Positions 7,727 to 14,451 are shown, counted from the stretch's first letter. The stretch is 19,328 nt of DNA from DASUFI01 sp036274635 (GCA_036274635.1 DASUFI010000253.1:1-19328), one strand, 5' to 3'. Made by a program: numbers and translations. Notes: generated from the letters alone by a model not told the origin.

Positions 7727-8656
7727 ATGCCCAAGCCACGCATCTTCCTCGGCTCTTCCGGCAAGCAGGAGAAGCTGCTGGCGGCGCTCAAGCGCGGTGT
7801 CGAGGACGTGGCGCAGGTCGATGCCTGGATGAGCTCCTTCAACCCCGGCACCACGACCCTGGAGCGCCTGCTCGAGCTGTGCCGCGAGGTGGACTTCGCC
7901 GCCTTCGTCTTCGCGCGCGACGACTGGACGGCCGCGAACGTGTCCGCCGCGCCGCCGCCCGAGGCCGGCCAGGCGTCTCCGCGCGACAACGTGGTGTTCG
8001 AGGCCGGCCTGTTCGGGGGCGTGCTTGGCATGCGCCGCACCTTCATCCTGCACGCCGAAGGCGCCAAGCTGCCCACCGACCTGCTGGGCCTCACGTGCAT
8101 CCGCTACGGCGGAGCGGCGACGGCGGCGGAGGTGCGCGTGGTCAACCAGAAGCTGCGCAAGGCCATCGAGGCCGAAGGCCGGCGAGCGCGCATCGAGGGT
8201 CTGTGGTGGCAGTACTCGCTGACCGAGCGCACGCAGCAGGAGCCCTCGGCCGTGAGCCTGCTGAAGGTCGCGCGCGGCCGCGATGGCGCGCTGGAGGTGA
8301 GCGGCCGCGGCTGGCAGGAGAGCGGCGCGCTGTCCTCGCGCTACTGGAGCGAAGCCGTCAAGGAAAGGCCGGAGGCGTCGGGCGTCTTCTACTACTGGAA
8401 GGGCGAGCGGCCCCTCGACCCGAACGCCCCGCAGCTGGACGGGACAGGCGAGATCCGGCTCGAGTCCGCCGAGCGGGGCAGCGGCTGGTGGACCACGCGC
8501 GCGGACCGCCAGCCGGAGCTGAACGCGCGCACGTCCGGCGTCTACGTGCGCGCCGATCCCGAGGACCTGGCCATCCTCGACGGCGATGACGCCGCGCGCC
8601 GCGTGGCGCTGATCGCCGAGCGGCTCGAGCACTGGAAGGCCATCTGCAAGGCCTGA
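7727..8656 (+). CDS. TIR-like (CAP12/PycTIR family) protein with unknown C-terminal domain
   Basis: 309 residues, probably cytoplasmic. Residues 4-128 match the TIR-like nucleotide-binding family found in CBASS and Pycsar effectors: RIFLGSSGKQEKLLAAL, then TTTLERLLELCREVDFAAFVFARDD, PRDNVVFEAGLFGGVLG and LPTDLLGLTCIRYG. E92 in NVVFEAGLF is at the position of the catalytic glutamate of these NAD-cleaving TIR domains. A helix (about 132-155) leads to a C-terminal region 156-285 that I do not recognise. It alternates polar and hydrophobic residues, is rich in Trp/Tyr/Gly (GLWWQY, GRGWQESG, GVFYYWKG, GTGEIRLES, SGWWTTR, SGVYVRA) and looks like a beta-barrel or lipocalin-like fold. A final helix ends the protein. 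It does not resemble STING or SAVED. No cyclic-nucleotide synthase is in the window. The start ATG 7727 has no strong Shine-Dalgarno. NADase activity and a defence role are inferred from the family. Confidence 0.8.
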   Translation: MPKPRIFLGSSGKQEKLLAALKRGVEDVAQVDAWMSSFNPGTTTLERLLELCREVDFAAFVFARDDWTAANVSAAPPPEAGQASPRDNVVFEAGLFGGVLGMRRTFILHAEGAKLPTDLLGLTCIRYGGAATAAEVRVVNQKLRKAIEAEGRRARIEGLWWQYSLTERTQQEPSAVSLLKVARGRDGALEVSGRGWQESGALSSRYWSEAVKERPEASGVFYYWKGERPLDPNAPQLDGTGEIRLESAERGSGWWTTRADRQPELNARTSGVYVRADPEDLAILDGDDAARRVALIAERLEHWKAICKA

Positions 8657-8691
8657 GGCGGGCGCTGACCGCCACGGGGCGCTCGCCCGCC
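8657..8691 (+). terminator. GC-rich hairpin after the TIR-like gene
   Basis: GGCGGGCG (8657-8664) and CGCCCGCC (8684-8691) are perfect 8-bp arms around a 19-nt loop, starting on the base after the TGA. No T-tract follows. It may be a terminator or transcript-end stabiliser. The remainder of 8692-8824 shows no other gene or element I can support. Confidence 0.35.
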
Positions 8692-8824
8692 GGATGCCCG
8701 CCTGCGCGCGGAGTTCCGGAACGATTCATCCAAGCCGCGCGGGCCTGCGATCGCGCGTTCCTGACCACTCGCGCGCGTCATGTGCGAGCGCGCAGAGGCA
8801 GTGGGCCGGCACCCATGCGTGGAG

Positions 8825-8830
8825 TAGAAT
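8825..8830 (+). promoter_or_regulatory. Candidate -10 box of the ABC importer operon
   Basis: TAGAAT is the best TAnnnT match I found in this 255-bp gap, 81 bases before the lipoprotein ATG. No recognisable -35. The predicted leader is about 75 nt and ends in AAAGGAG (8895-8901), which lies in a small hairpin (8898-8910). Confidence 0.38.
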
Positions 8831-8897
8831 CCGGCTTCGTCGAGTGCTCTCGCGGCGCGTGTCGTGCTTCGAGGCCCGTCGCCGGGAATCCCTGAAA

Positions 8898-8910
8898 GGA
8901 GCGTCGCTCC
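8898..8910 (+). promoter_or_regulatory. Small hairpin over the importer ribosome-binding site
   Basis: GGAGC (8898-8902) and GCTCC (8906-8910) form a 5-bp stem with a GTC loop. The 5' arm is the Shine-Dalgarno itself (AAAGGAG, 8895-8901) and the 3' arm ends one base before ATG 8912. It is short, so stability is marginal, but it could damp translation. Confidence 0.35.
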
Positions 8911-8911
8911 C

Positions 8912-10123
8912 ATGAAGATCCAATCTCTCGCGCTGTTCGCCATCCTGCCAATCGCCGCCCTCTCGCTCTCCGGCTGCGGCAAGGAGCCCGCCGCCGTGAA
9001 GGTCGGGGAGAACGGCCTCTCCAAGATCAAGGTCGGCTACATCGGCCTCACCTGCGAGGCGCCGCTCTTCATGGCGCAGGAGAAGGGCTTCTTCAAGGAA
9101 GAGGGGCTCGAGGCCGAGATGGTCAAGTGCGAGTGGTCCAAGTACAAGGACGTGCTCGCGCTCGGCGGCTTCGACATCACGCACCACCTCATCATGATGT
9201 TCCTCAAGCCCCTCGAGCAGGGGCTTAACGTCAGGTTCACCGGCGGCGTGCACACGGGCTGCCTGCGCGTGCAGACGAGCACCGAGAGCACGCTCAAGAC
9301 GGCGCAGGACCTCAAGGGCAAGCGCATCGGCGTGCCGGGCCAGATGACGCCGCCGATGATCTTTGCCACGCGCTGGCTCAACGACAACGGCGTCGACGCG
9401 GGCAAGGACATCGAGTGGAAGGTCTACCCCGCCGGCGAGCTGGGCCTCGCGCTCGAGAAGGGCGAGGTCGACGCGATCGCGGACGCGGAGCCCATCGGCA
9501 CGATGCTCGTCGCCGGCGGCAAGGTGCGGAACCTGGCCGACCAGGCCAAGGACGCGCCTTACAAGGACGAGTACTGCTGCGCCGTCATCGCCAACGGCAA
9601 GTGGGCCGACTCCAACCCGGACCTCTGCGCCCGGGCGACGCGAGCCATCCTGAAGGGCGCCAAGTGGGTCCAGACGAACCCCGCGGCCGCGGCGCGCGAG
9701 GCGGTGGAGAAGAAGTACCTCGGCTCGAACCCCGAGCTGAACACGTCCGCCATCGCGAACCTGAACTACATGCCGAGCATCGACGGGTGCCACAAGGCGA
9801 TGGGGACCGCCGCGACGGCGATGCAGAAGGCCGGCATGCTCGACGCGGGCACGAACATCGACGAGCTCGTGGGCAAGGGCTGGTTGCCGATGCCGGGCAT
9901 CACCGACCAGTGGTTGGGTGAGCTCAAGGTCGAGAAGGTCGCGATGGGCCAGATCCCGCCCGACCAGGAGCAGCGGCTTCTGGCCGAGCTCGCCGTCACG
10001 AGCGACAACCTGGTCGTGGCGACCTGCTGCTCGAAGGCGTCGAAGGTCGTGCAGGCGAAGCCGCCTGAGACGAAGATCGCCCAGGCGAACGAGGGCGCGA
10101 CCGAGATCGTGCTGCCGAGGTGA
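8912..10123 (+). CDS. NitT/TauT-type ABC transporter substrate-binding lipoprotein, cysteine-rich
   Basis: 403 residues from ATG 8912, with AAAGGAG ten bases upstream. A lipoprotein signal ends at LSLSGC (C22). The mature protein follows the NMT1/THI5-like (NitT/TauT, SsuA/NrtA-type) pattern: KIKVGYIGLTCEAPLFMAQEKGFFKEEGLEAEMV, then LKTAQDLKGKRIGVPGQ, EKGEVDAIADAEPIGTML and ATRAILKGAKWVQTNPAAAAREAVEKKYL. It would capture a small solute in the periplasm for the permease and ATPase encoded directly downstream. Beyond C22 there are nine cysteines (C48, C73, C117, C222, C223, C239, C293, C372, C373), including two CC pairs. That is unusual for this family and hints at a metal, Fe-S or disulfide role. 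Its TGA overlaps the permease GTG (GTGA). The ligand cannot be named. Confidence 0.87.
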   Translation: MKIQSLALFAILPIAALSLSGCGKEPAAVKVGENGLSKIKVGYIGLTCEAPLFMAQEKGFFKEEGLEAEMVKCEWSKYKDVLALGGFDITHHLIMMFLKPLEQGLNVRFTGGVHTGCLRVQTSTESTLKTAQDLKGKRIGVPGQMTPPMIFATRWLNDNGVDAGKDIEWKVYPAGELGLALEKGEVDAIADAEPIGTMLVAGGKVRNLADQAKDAPYKDEYCCAVIANGKWADSNPDLCARATRAILKGAKWVQTNPAAAAREAVEKKYLGSNPELNTSAIANLNYMPSIDGCHKAMGTAATAMQKAGMLDAGTNIDELVGKGWLPMPGITDQWLGELKVEKVAMGQIPPDQEQRLLAELAVTSDNLVVATCCSKASKVVQAKPPETKIAQANEGATEIVLPR

Positions 10124-11187
10124 GTCCGGCCCAGGAGGCGGAAACCGAGAGTCCGCCCGGCGGCACCGCGGTGGTGCCGCGCGCGGCGGTCGCCGGCGCC
10201 CCGGCCGTGGCCGAGCCGGCGAGCGAGCTGCCCACCGAGTGGTTGCCGTCCTTCCCGGTCTTCCTGACGCTGCCGGCAGCGGCGCTCGCGATGCTCGGGC
10301 TCCACCTGGCCCTCGCGGGCTCGCAGCCGAAGGCCCAGACCCTCCACTACACGATGTTCCTCGGCGGTGTCGCGGCCCTCAGCGTCGCCGCCGCCGTGGT
10401 GGCGGCCCTGGCCCTGCCGGTGCGCCTGTGGCTCAAGCGCATGGGGCCGATCTTCGCGGCAACGCTGCTGTTCCTGGGCGCGTGGGAGGTGATCACCGCC
10501 GGGATGAGCCTGCTGCCGATGCCGTACTTCCCGCCGCCGGCGGGCGTGCTGCAGAGCTTCATGGACGACTTCGACGTCATCCTGGACAGCACCTGGCACT
10601 CGCTGATCCTGCTGCTCACCGGCTACGCGGTCGGCGTGGTGGTGGGCCTGGTGACGGGCATCTGCATCGGCTGGTCGGTGCGCTTCCGCTACTGGGGCAT
10701 GCCGGTGCTCAAGGTGCTCGGGCCCATCCCGGCCACGGCCTGGATCCCGCTGGCGATGGTCGTCTCGCCCGACACCTCGTACTCGGCCGTGGGCCTCATC
10801 GCGATCGCGGTCTGGTTCCCGGTCTCGATGCTCACGGCCTCGGGCGTGGCCAACACGCGGGCGTCCTTCCTCGACGTCGCGCGCACGCTGGGCGCAGGCC
10901 GCGCCTTCCTCATCTTCCGCGTCGCCATCCCGGCCGCGATGCCCAATATCTTCGTGGGCCTCTTCATGGGCCTCGGCGCCTCCTTCCTCACGCTGGTCGT
11001 GGGCGAGACCGTGGGCGTCAAGTCGGGCCTGGGCTGGTACGTGGCCTGGGCGCAGGGCTGGGCCGAGTACGGCAAGGTCTACGCCGCGCTCATCGTCATG
11101 GCGGTCTTCTTCTCGACCATCATGTCGCTGCTCTTCAAGGTGCGCGACAAGGTGCTGGTCTGGCAGAAGGGGATGATCCGGTGGTGA
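10120..11187 (+). CDS. NitT/TauT-type ABC transporter permease
   Basis: 355 residues starting at GTG 10120, overlapping the binding-protein stop by four bases. Inner-membrane subunit of the importer. The C-terminal two thirds is a typical BPD-transporter domain: hydrophobic segments near 155-185 and 210-245, and the EAA-type cytoplasmic loop ARTLGAGRAFLIFRVAIPAAMPNIFVGLFMGLG that contacts the ATPase. The N-terminus is longer than usual: after a soluble Ala/Pro/Glu-rich stretch (1-42) come hydrophobic segments near 44-65, 71-100 and 109-130, giving about eight segments against the common six. Its stop TGA overlaps the ATPase GTG. The same solute as the upstream binding protein is expected. Confidence 0.88.
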   Translation: MSPAQEAETESPPGGTAVVPRAAVAGAPAVAEPASELPTEWLPSFPVFLTLPAAALAMLGLHLALAGSQPKAQTLHYTMFLGGVAALSVAAAVVAALALPVRLWLKRMGPIFAATLLFLGAWEVITAGMSLLPMPYFPPPAGVLQSFMDDFDVILDSTWHSLILLLTGYAVGVVVGLVTGICIGWSVRFRYWGMPVLKVLGPIPATAWIPLAMVVSPDTSYSAVGLIAIAVWFPVSMLTASGVANTRASFLDVARTLGAGRAFLIFRVAIPAAMPNIFVGLFMGLGASFLTLVVGETVGVKSGLGWYVAWAQGWAEYGKVYAALIVMAVFFSTIMSLLFKVRDKVLVWQKGMIRW

Positions 11188-11984
11188 CGGCGTCCACCGC
11201 CGGCGGCGCGGCGCTGCGCGTCGTCGGCGTGAGCAAGGTCTTCATCAAGCCGGACACGGTGGACGACAGGGTGTCAGCCCTCGACCGCGTCTCGCTCGAG
11301 GTCGCCGCCGGCGAGTTCGTGTCGCTCATCGGGCCGAGCGGCTGCGGCAAGTCCACGCTCCTGCGGCTCGTCGCCGGCCTCGACACGCCCAGCGCGGGCG
11401 ATCTCTGGATGGGCCAGGAGAAGCTCTTCGGCCCCAGCGCCGAGCGCGGCCTCGTCTTCCAGGACCCGAACCTGTTCCCGTGGCTCACCGTGCGGCGCAA
11501 CATCCAGGTGGGCCTCGTCGCGCGCGGCGTGCACCACGGCGAGCGCGCGGAGGTCGAGGAGTTCATGCGGCTGGTGGGCCTCGAGGCCTTCGCCAACACC
11601 TTCCCGCACCACCTCTCGGGCGGCATGGCCCAGCGCGTGGGCCTGGCGCGCGCCCTGATCAACCGGCCCAAGCTCCTCGGCCTCGACGAGCCGCTGGGCG
11701 CGCTGGATGCCTTCACCCGCATGCGCATGCAGGACGAGGTGCTGCGGCTCTGGCAGGCGCGCGGCACCACGATGGTCCTCGTGACGCACGACGTGGACGA
11801 GGCCATCTACATGAGCGACCGCATCGTGATCATGACGCCGCGGCCGGGCCGCATCGAGCGCGTCCTCGACGTCGACCTCGAGCGCCCGCGGCAGCGCAAC
11901 AGCGAGGACTTCCTGCACCTGCGCGGCCGCATCCTCGAGCTGCTGCACTTCGCGGGCCAGAGCCCGGACGACGAGCTGGGCTGA
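11184..11984 (+). CDS. NitT/TauT-type ABC transporter ATP-binding protein
   Basis: 266 residues from GTG 11184, overlapping the permease stop as GTGA. All ABC ATPase motifs are intact: Walker A GPSGCGKST (50-58), Q-loop Q93 in VFQDPNLFPW, signature LSGGMAQR (144-151), Walker B LLGLDEP with D168/E169, D-loop GALD and H-loop H202 in LVTHDVDEA. It is most like the SsuB/TauB/NrtD group by these blocks. It powers import together with the two genes before it. The same frame stays open much further upstream through the permease gene; that extension is a GC artefact. Only 18 bp separate its stop from the convergent CHAD gene. Confidence 0.92.
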   Translation: MTASTAGGAALRVVGVSKVFIKPDTVDDRVSALDRVSLEVAAGEFVSLIGPSGCGKSTLLRLVAGLDTPSAGDLWMGQEKLFGPSAERGLVFQDPNLFPWLTVRRNIQVGLVARGVHHGERAEVEEFMRLVGLEAFANTFPHHLSGGMAQRVGLARALINRPKLLGLDEPLGALDAFTRMRMQDEVLRLWQARGTTMVLVTHDVDEAIYMSDRIVIMTPRPGRIERVLDVDLERPRQRNSEDFLHLRGRILELLHFAGQSPDDELG

Positions 11985-12002
11985 CGCGCGGCGGGCGGGC
12001 TC

Positions 12003-12902
12003 CTAGGCCGCCTTGCGCCAGACCCGCTCGCACGCGTCGAGCCGGTCGACGAAGAGCCACGGCCGCTCGCCGTACAGCGCCTCGCCGGCCCGCAGGGCCC
12101 GCTCCTGCAGCGCGTGACGGCGTTCCTCGATCTCCTTGAGCAGCCGCGCGCGGGCGGGCGCCGCCAGCTGGATTCGGCCTCTCGAAGCCCGGCCGTGGAG
12201 GAGGAAGAGATCGTGGTCCTCGCCCAGGGTGTCAGCCAGGTCGTTGGCGCGCCGGGCGAGCCGGGACAGCACCTCGGGCCACAGCGGCTCGAGCAGCTCG
12301 AGCTGCGAGCGCAGATACTTGGCCTGCTTGCGCCATTCGTGGAGCGCGGCGGTGGTCGGGCGGGCCTTCGACCGCCGCCACGCCGCGCGACCGGCCTTGT
12401 ACACGCGGCGCAGGCCCTCGGCCACGGGCGCCCAGCCCAGGCCCTTGACGTCCCAGTCCTTCGCGCGCCGGCGCGTCGTGCGCACGGCCGCGGCGAGGGG
12501 GCGCACGTGCTCCTGGTCGCGCAGCGCGCGCTCCCGCGCCCGCTGGTGGTCCGCGATGAGAGCCACGCGCAGGGGTTCCCACTCGCGGCGGACCGGGGGG
12601 CCGGCGGATTGCGCGAGATCGTCGAAGACGTCGAGGAGGATCCGGGCGTCGCGGACGGCGCTCAGCGGTCGCGCGGCGTCGCGCAGGGCGGCGTTGTCGC
12701 GACGATAGGCGCCGGCGCCGACGGCGTCCCGCACCAGACGCAGGCCGGCGCGCGCCTTCTTGAGCTGCTTGCGCACGCGGTGCACGGCCTCGTCCGGGAC
12801 CGGCCAGAGCTCCCCGAGGGCCTCGAGCGCCTCGCGGGCGTGCTTGCGGACGTAACGCTGCACGCTCCGGACAGGCTGCTCGTCCACGCGCAGTCGCGTC
12901 AT
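12003..12902 (-). CDS. CHAD-domain protein (probable polyphosphate binder)
   Basis: 299 residues from ATG 12902-12900. It is highly basic and all-helical in appearance. The CHAD domain shows its two-fold repeat: H41-RVRKQLKKARAGLRLVRD in the first half and H188-EWRKQAKYLRSQLELL in the second, each with the His followed by closely spaced Arg/Lys. A DARILLDVFDDL stretch and an LGEDHDLFLL stretch follow the two motifs, as in other CHAD proteins. The domain binds polyphosphate and is found on polyphosphate granules in several bacteria. No CYTH (triphosphate tunnel) domain is fused, and no polyphosphate kinase or phosphatase is in the window. It is the second gene of a pair; the zinc-ribbon gene ends five bases upstream, so translation is probably coupled. 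Confidence 0.88.
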   Translation of the reverse strand: MTRLRVDEQPVRSVQRYVRKHAREALEALGELWPVPDEAVHRVRKQLKKARAGLRLVRDAVGAGAYRRDNAALRDAARPLSAVRDARILLDVFDDLAQSAGPPVRREWEPLRVALIADHQRARERALRDQEHVRPLAAAVRTTRRRAKDWDVKGLGWAPVAEGLRRVYKAGRAAWRRSKARPTTAALHEWRKQAKYLRSQLELLEPLWPEVLSRLARRANDLADTLGEDHDLFLLHGRASRGRIQLAAPARARLLKEIEERRHALQERALRAGEALYGERPWLFVDRLDACERVWRKAA

Positions 12903-12907
12903 CGCGT

Positions 12908-13147
12908 CTACCCGGCGCCGTAGCCGCCGCTGTAGCGCCAGGCCCAGGGCGCGACGCCCACGCGCCGGACATGCACCTCCACGGCGCCGACCGGCGGACA
13001 GGCATGTGCGAGCTGCCAGCCGTTGCGATGGCCGGCCTGCACCGTCACCACGCAGCCGCAGCCGGGGCACACCAGGCGCGACTCCTGCACGTGCTTCCAG
13101 CTCTTGCGGGGGCGGGCTCTCGCTGGCTGCAGGGTCGTCGAAGACAT
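12908..13147 (-). CDS. Small zinc-ribbon-like protein
   Basis: 79 residues from ATG 13147-13145, set by GAGGAGGT five bases upstream, one of the best ribosome-binding sites in the window. The centre contains C27-PG-C30-G-C32, followed by H40, H48 and C50 (GHRNGWQLAHACP), which could coordinate one zinc ion. The N-terminal 25 residues are basic (ARARPRKSWKHVQ), and the C-terminal tail is Gly/Tyr/Trp-rich (AWRYSGGYGAG). I do not recognise the family; nucleic-acid or protein binding is a guess from composition. It is followed after five bases by the CHAD gene and is likely co-expressed with it. Confidence 0.65.
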   Translation of the reverse strand: MSSTTLQPARARPRKSWKHVQESRLVCPGCGCVVTVQAGHRNGWQLAHACPPVGAVEVHVRRVGVAPWAWRYSGGYGAG

Positions 13148-13292
13148 GCGGACCTCCTCGCGGACTTCCGGCCACCGCGTCCGGTCGAGTGCAGCTTCGC
13201 CCGGTGCTTCGACCTCCACAAGTCGCGGGGCGCACGTCGGCTGCGCCCGCACACGGCTGGCGCGCGGCCCGCGCGCGCGCTAGCCGGGGCGC

Positions 13293-13580
13293 ATGATCAC
13301 GACCCTGAACCACTCGCTGCGACGCCAGGTCGTCATCGGTGGCGCGCTCCACGTGCTCACCATCTCCCCGACGGGTCTCAAGCTCACCGAGAAGGGCCGC
13401 CGGAAGGGCGTCGAGCTGGCGTGGAAGGATCTCGCCAGCGGCGACGCGGCGCTGGCCGCGGCGCTCAATGCGTCCGTCCGCGCGGCGCCGCGTCTGCGCG
13501 AACGTGCCGCCCCGAGACGGGCTGCGCCGCCGCGCCGCCGCCGATCGCCTCGCGATCGCGGCGCCGCGCGCCGCTCCTGA
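13293..13580 (+). CDS. Small basic protein of unknown function
   Basis: 95 residues. The first 60 (RRQVVIGGALHVLTISPTGLKLTEKGRRKGVELAWKDLASGDAALAAALNAS) look like a compact mixed beta/alpha fold with a beta strand, a GLKLTEKGRRKG turn and a WKDL helix. The last 33 residues are Arg/Ala/Pro-rich and probably disordered. I do not recognise the family. The start has only GGGGC upstream, so expression level is uncertain. It is divergent from the zinc-ribbon gene (145-bp gap, where I see no clear promoter box) and lies 212 bp before the CsbD-like gene on the same strand. Confidence 0.55.
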   Translation: MITTLNHSLRRQVVIGGALHVLTISPTGLKLTEKGRRKGVELAWKDLASGDAALAAALNASVRAAPRLRERAAPRRAAPPRRRRSPRDRGAARRS

Positions 13581-13726
13581 ACCCGGCCGGGTGCTCGCCT
13601 GCACCCGAAGGCCACGAGCGACGCCTGCGCGCCGACAGGCGCTGCGTCGCAAACTTCGGTTCTACAAGCCGCCCGGGCGCGGGGACCACTTCGGCGTCGG
13701 GAACGCCGCTCGCACCTCGCTGGCTG

Positions 13727-13741
13727 CGGCATGCCACTTGC
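13727..13741 (+). promoter_or_regulatory. Possible sigma-54 promoter upstream of the CsbD-like gene
   Basis: CGGCATGCCACTTGC fits the -24/-12 layout (consensus TGGCACG-N4-TTGC), with GG and GC at the correct 10-bp separation and two mismatches outside them. It lies 51 bp before GTG 13793. No enhancer-binding protein gene is in the window, and a chance match in GC-rich DNA is possible. The rest of 13581-13792 shows nothing else. Confidence 0.3.
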
Positions 13742-13792
13742 GCTCCGAGGTGCTGGTCCCCTTCAGACCGCCTCCCAGACAAGGATACTGCC

Positions 13793-14443
13793 GTGAACAT
13801 CCAGAGCGATTGGTCTCGTATCAAGAACGACGTTCGCACCCGCTGGTCGGACCTTTCGGACTCCGACCTGGCTCGCGTCAACGGTGACTCGGACACGTTG
13901 TGCTCGGTCATCGAGCAGCGCTACCACATCTCACACGAGGACGCCGACCGACAGGTCAGCGACTTCCTCGACAAGCAGGGCATCTCCTCAGGTGGTCGCG
14001 GCGGGAGGCCCTCCTCCTCCGGTGGCTCGCGCAACCAGCCCTCCGGCGCGGGCACCCGACCGGAGCAGAGTTCGTCGGGGCGCAGCGGCAGCTCGTCCGG
14101 CTCCAGCAGCCAGGGCCCGAGTGGCTCCGGACGCAGCGGCTCCTCGTTCGGCGGCGGCTCGTCGTCCGGAAGCTCGTCGTCGCGCGAGGCGAGCGGCGGC
14201 TCGTCGTCGCGCGAGGCGTCCAGCGGCTCGTCGTCGCGTGAATCGTCCTCCGGCAAGTCGTCGCGCGACGCGTCCAGCGGCGGATCGCGCGAGTCGTCCT
14301 CGGGCGCGTCGTCGTCGCAGTCCTCCGGCCGCCGTCCGAACCCGTCGGCCGATGACGAGCGCCGGCGCAAGGAAGAAGAGCGCAAGCGCCAGAGCCGGGG
14401 CAGCGAAGAACAGACCGAGTCTCCCGAGGAATCGGGGGAGTGA
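13793..14443 (+). CDS. CsbD-like stress protein with serine-rich repeat tail
   Basis: 216 residues from GTG 13793, selected because AAGGA (13781-13785) lies seven bases upstream and the CsbD-like start follows. Residues 1-66 (IQSDWSRIKNDVRTRWSDLSDSDLARVNGDSDTLCSVIEQRYHISHEDADRQVSDFLDKQ) match the CsbD-like fold, whose members are small stress-induced proteins of about 60-70 residues with unclear mechanism. Residues 67-180 are a Ser/Gly-rich, disordered tail that includes a 9-residue tandem repeat (GSSSREASS type). The end is charged (DDERRRKEEERKR, then EEQTESPEESGE). This fusion makes the protein about three times the family length. No signal peptide, so probably cytoplasmic. A sigma-54-like site precedes it and a strong hairpin follows. 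Confidence 0.78.
   Translation: MNIQSDWSRIKNDVRTRWSDLSDSDLARVNGDSDTLCSVIEQRYHISHEDADRQVSDFLDKQGISSGGRGGRPSSSGGSRNQPSGAGTRPEQSSSGRSGSSSGSSSQGPSGSGRSGSSFGGGSSSGSSSSREASGGSSSREASSGSSSRESSSGKSSRDASSGGSRESSSGASSSQSSGRRPNPSADDERRRKEEERKRQSRGSEEQTESPEESGE
14168..14299 (+). repeat. 27-bp tandem repeat coding for the serine-rich tail
   Basis: Four 27-bp units (14168-14194, 14195-14221, 14222-14248, 14249-14275) plus a degenerate 24-bp unit encode GSSSSREAS, GGSSSREAS, SGSSSRESS, SGKSSRDAS and SGGSRESS. Each unit carries TCGTCG followed by CGC/CGT and GAG/GAA/GAC. The in-frame period suggests expansion by slippage or unequal recombination, so length may vary between strains. Confidence 0.75.
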
Positions 14444-14451
14444 CCCACCAC

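Noticed and set aside
6428..8632. 734-codon open frame on the minus strand
   Set aside because: Antisense to the DUF3300, DUF2950 and TIR genes, all with recognisable families; its own translation has no domain signature.
8657..8911. Possible cyclic-nucleotide synthase or other defence gene next to the TIR gene
   Set aside because: The 255-bp gap is too short and no frame shows nucleotidyltransferase motifs; the next gene is an ABC binding protein.
9918..11984. 688-codon frame suggesting a fused permease-ATPase protein
   Set aside because: The upstream part is an out-of-frame reading of the permease gene. The ATPase domain begins right after GTG 11184, which overlaps the permease stop.
13258..13282. 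Alternating GC run that could form Z-DNA
   Set aside because: Such runs are expected in DNA of this base composition and occur elsewhere (for example 2169-2179) inside ordinary sequence.
12003..13652. 549-codon extended CHAD frame
   Set aside because: The upstream 250 codons are out-of-frame with the zinc-ribbon gene and low-complexity; the CHAD fold begins just after ATG 12902.
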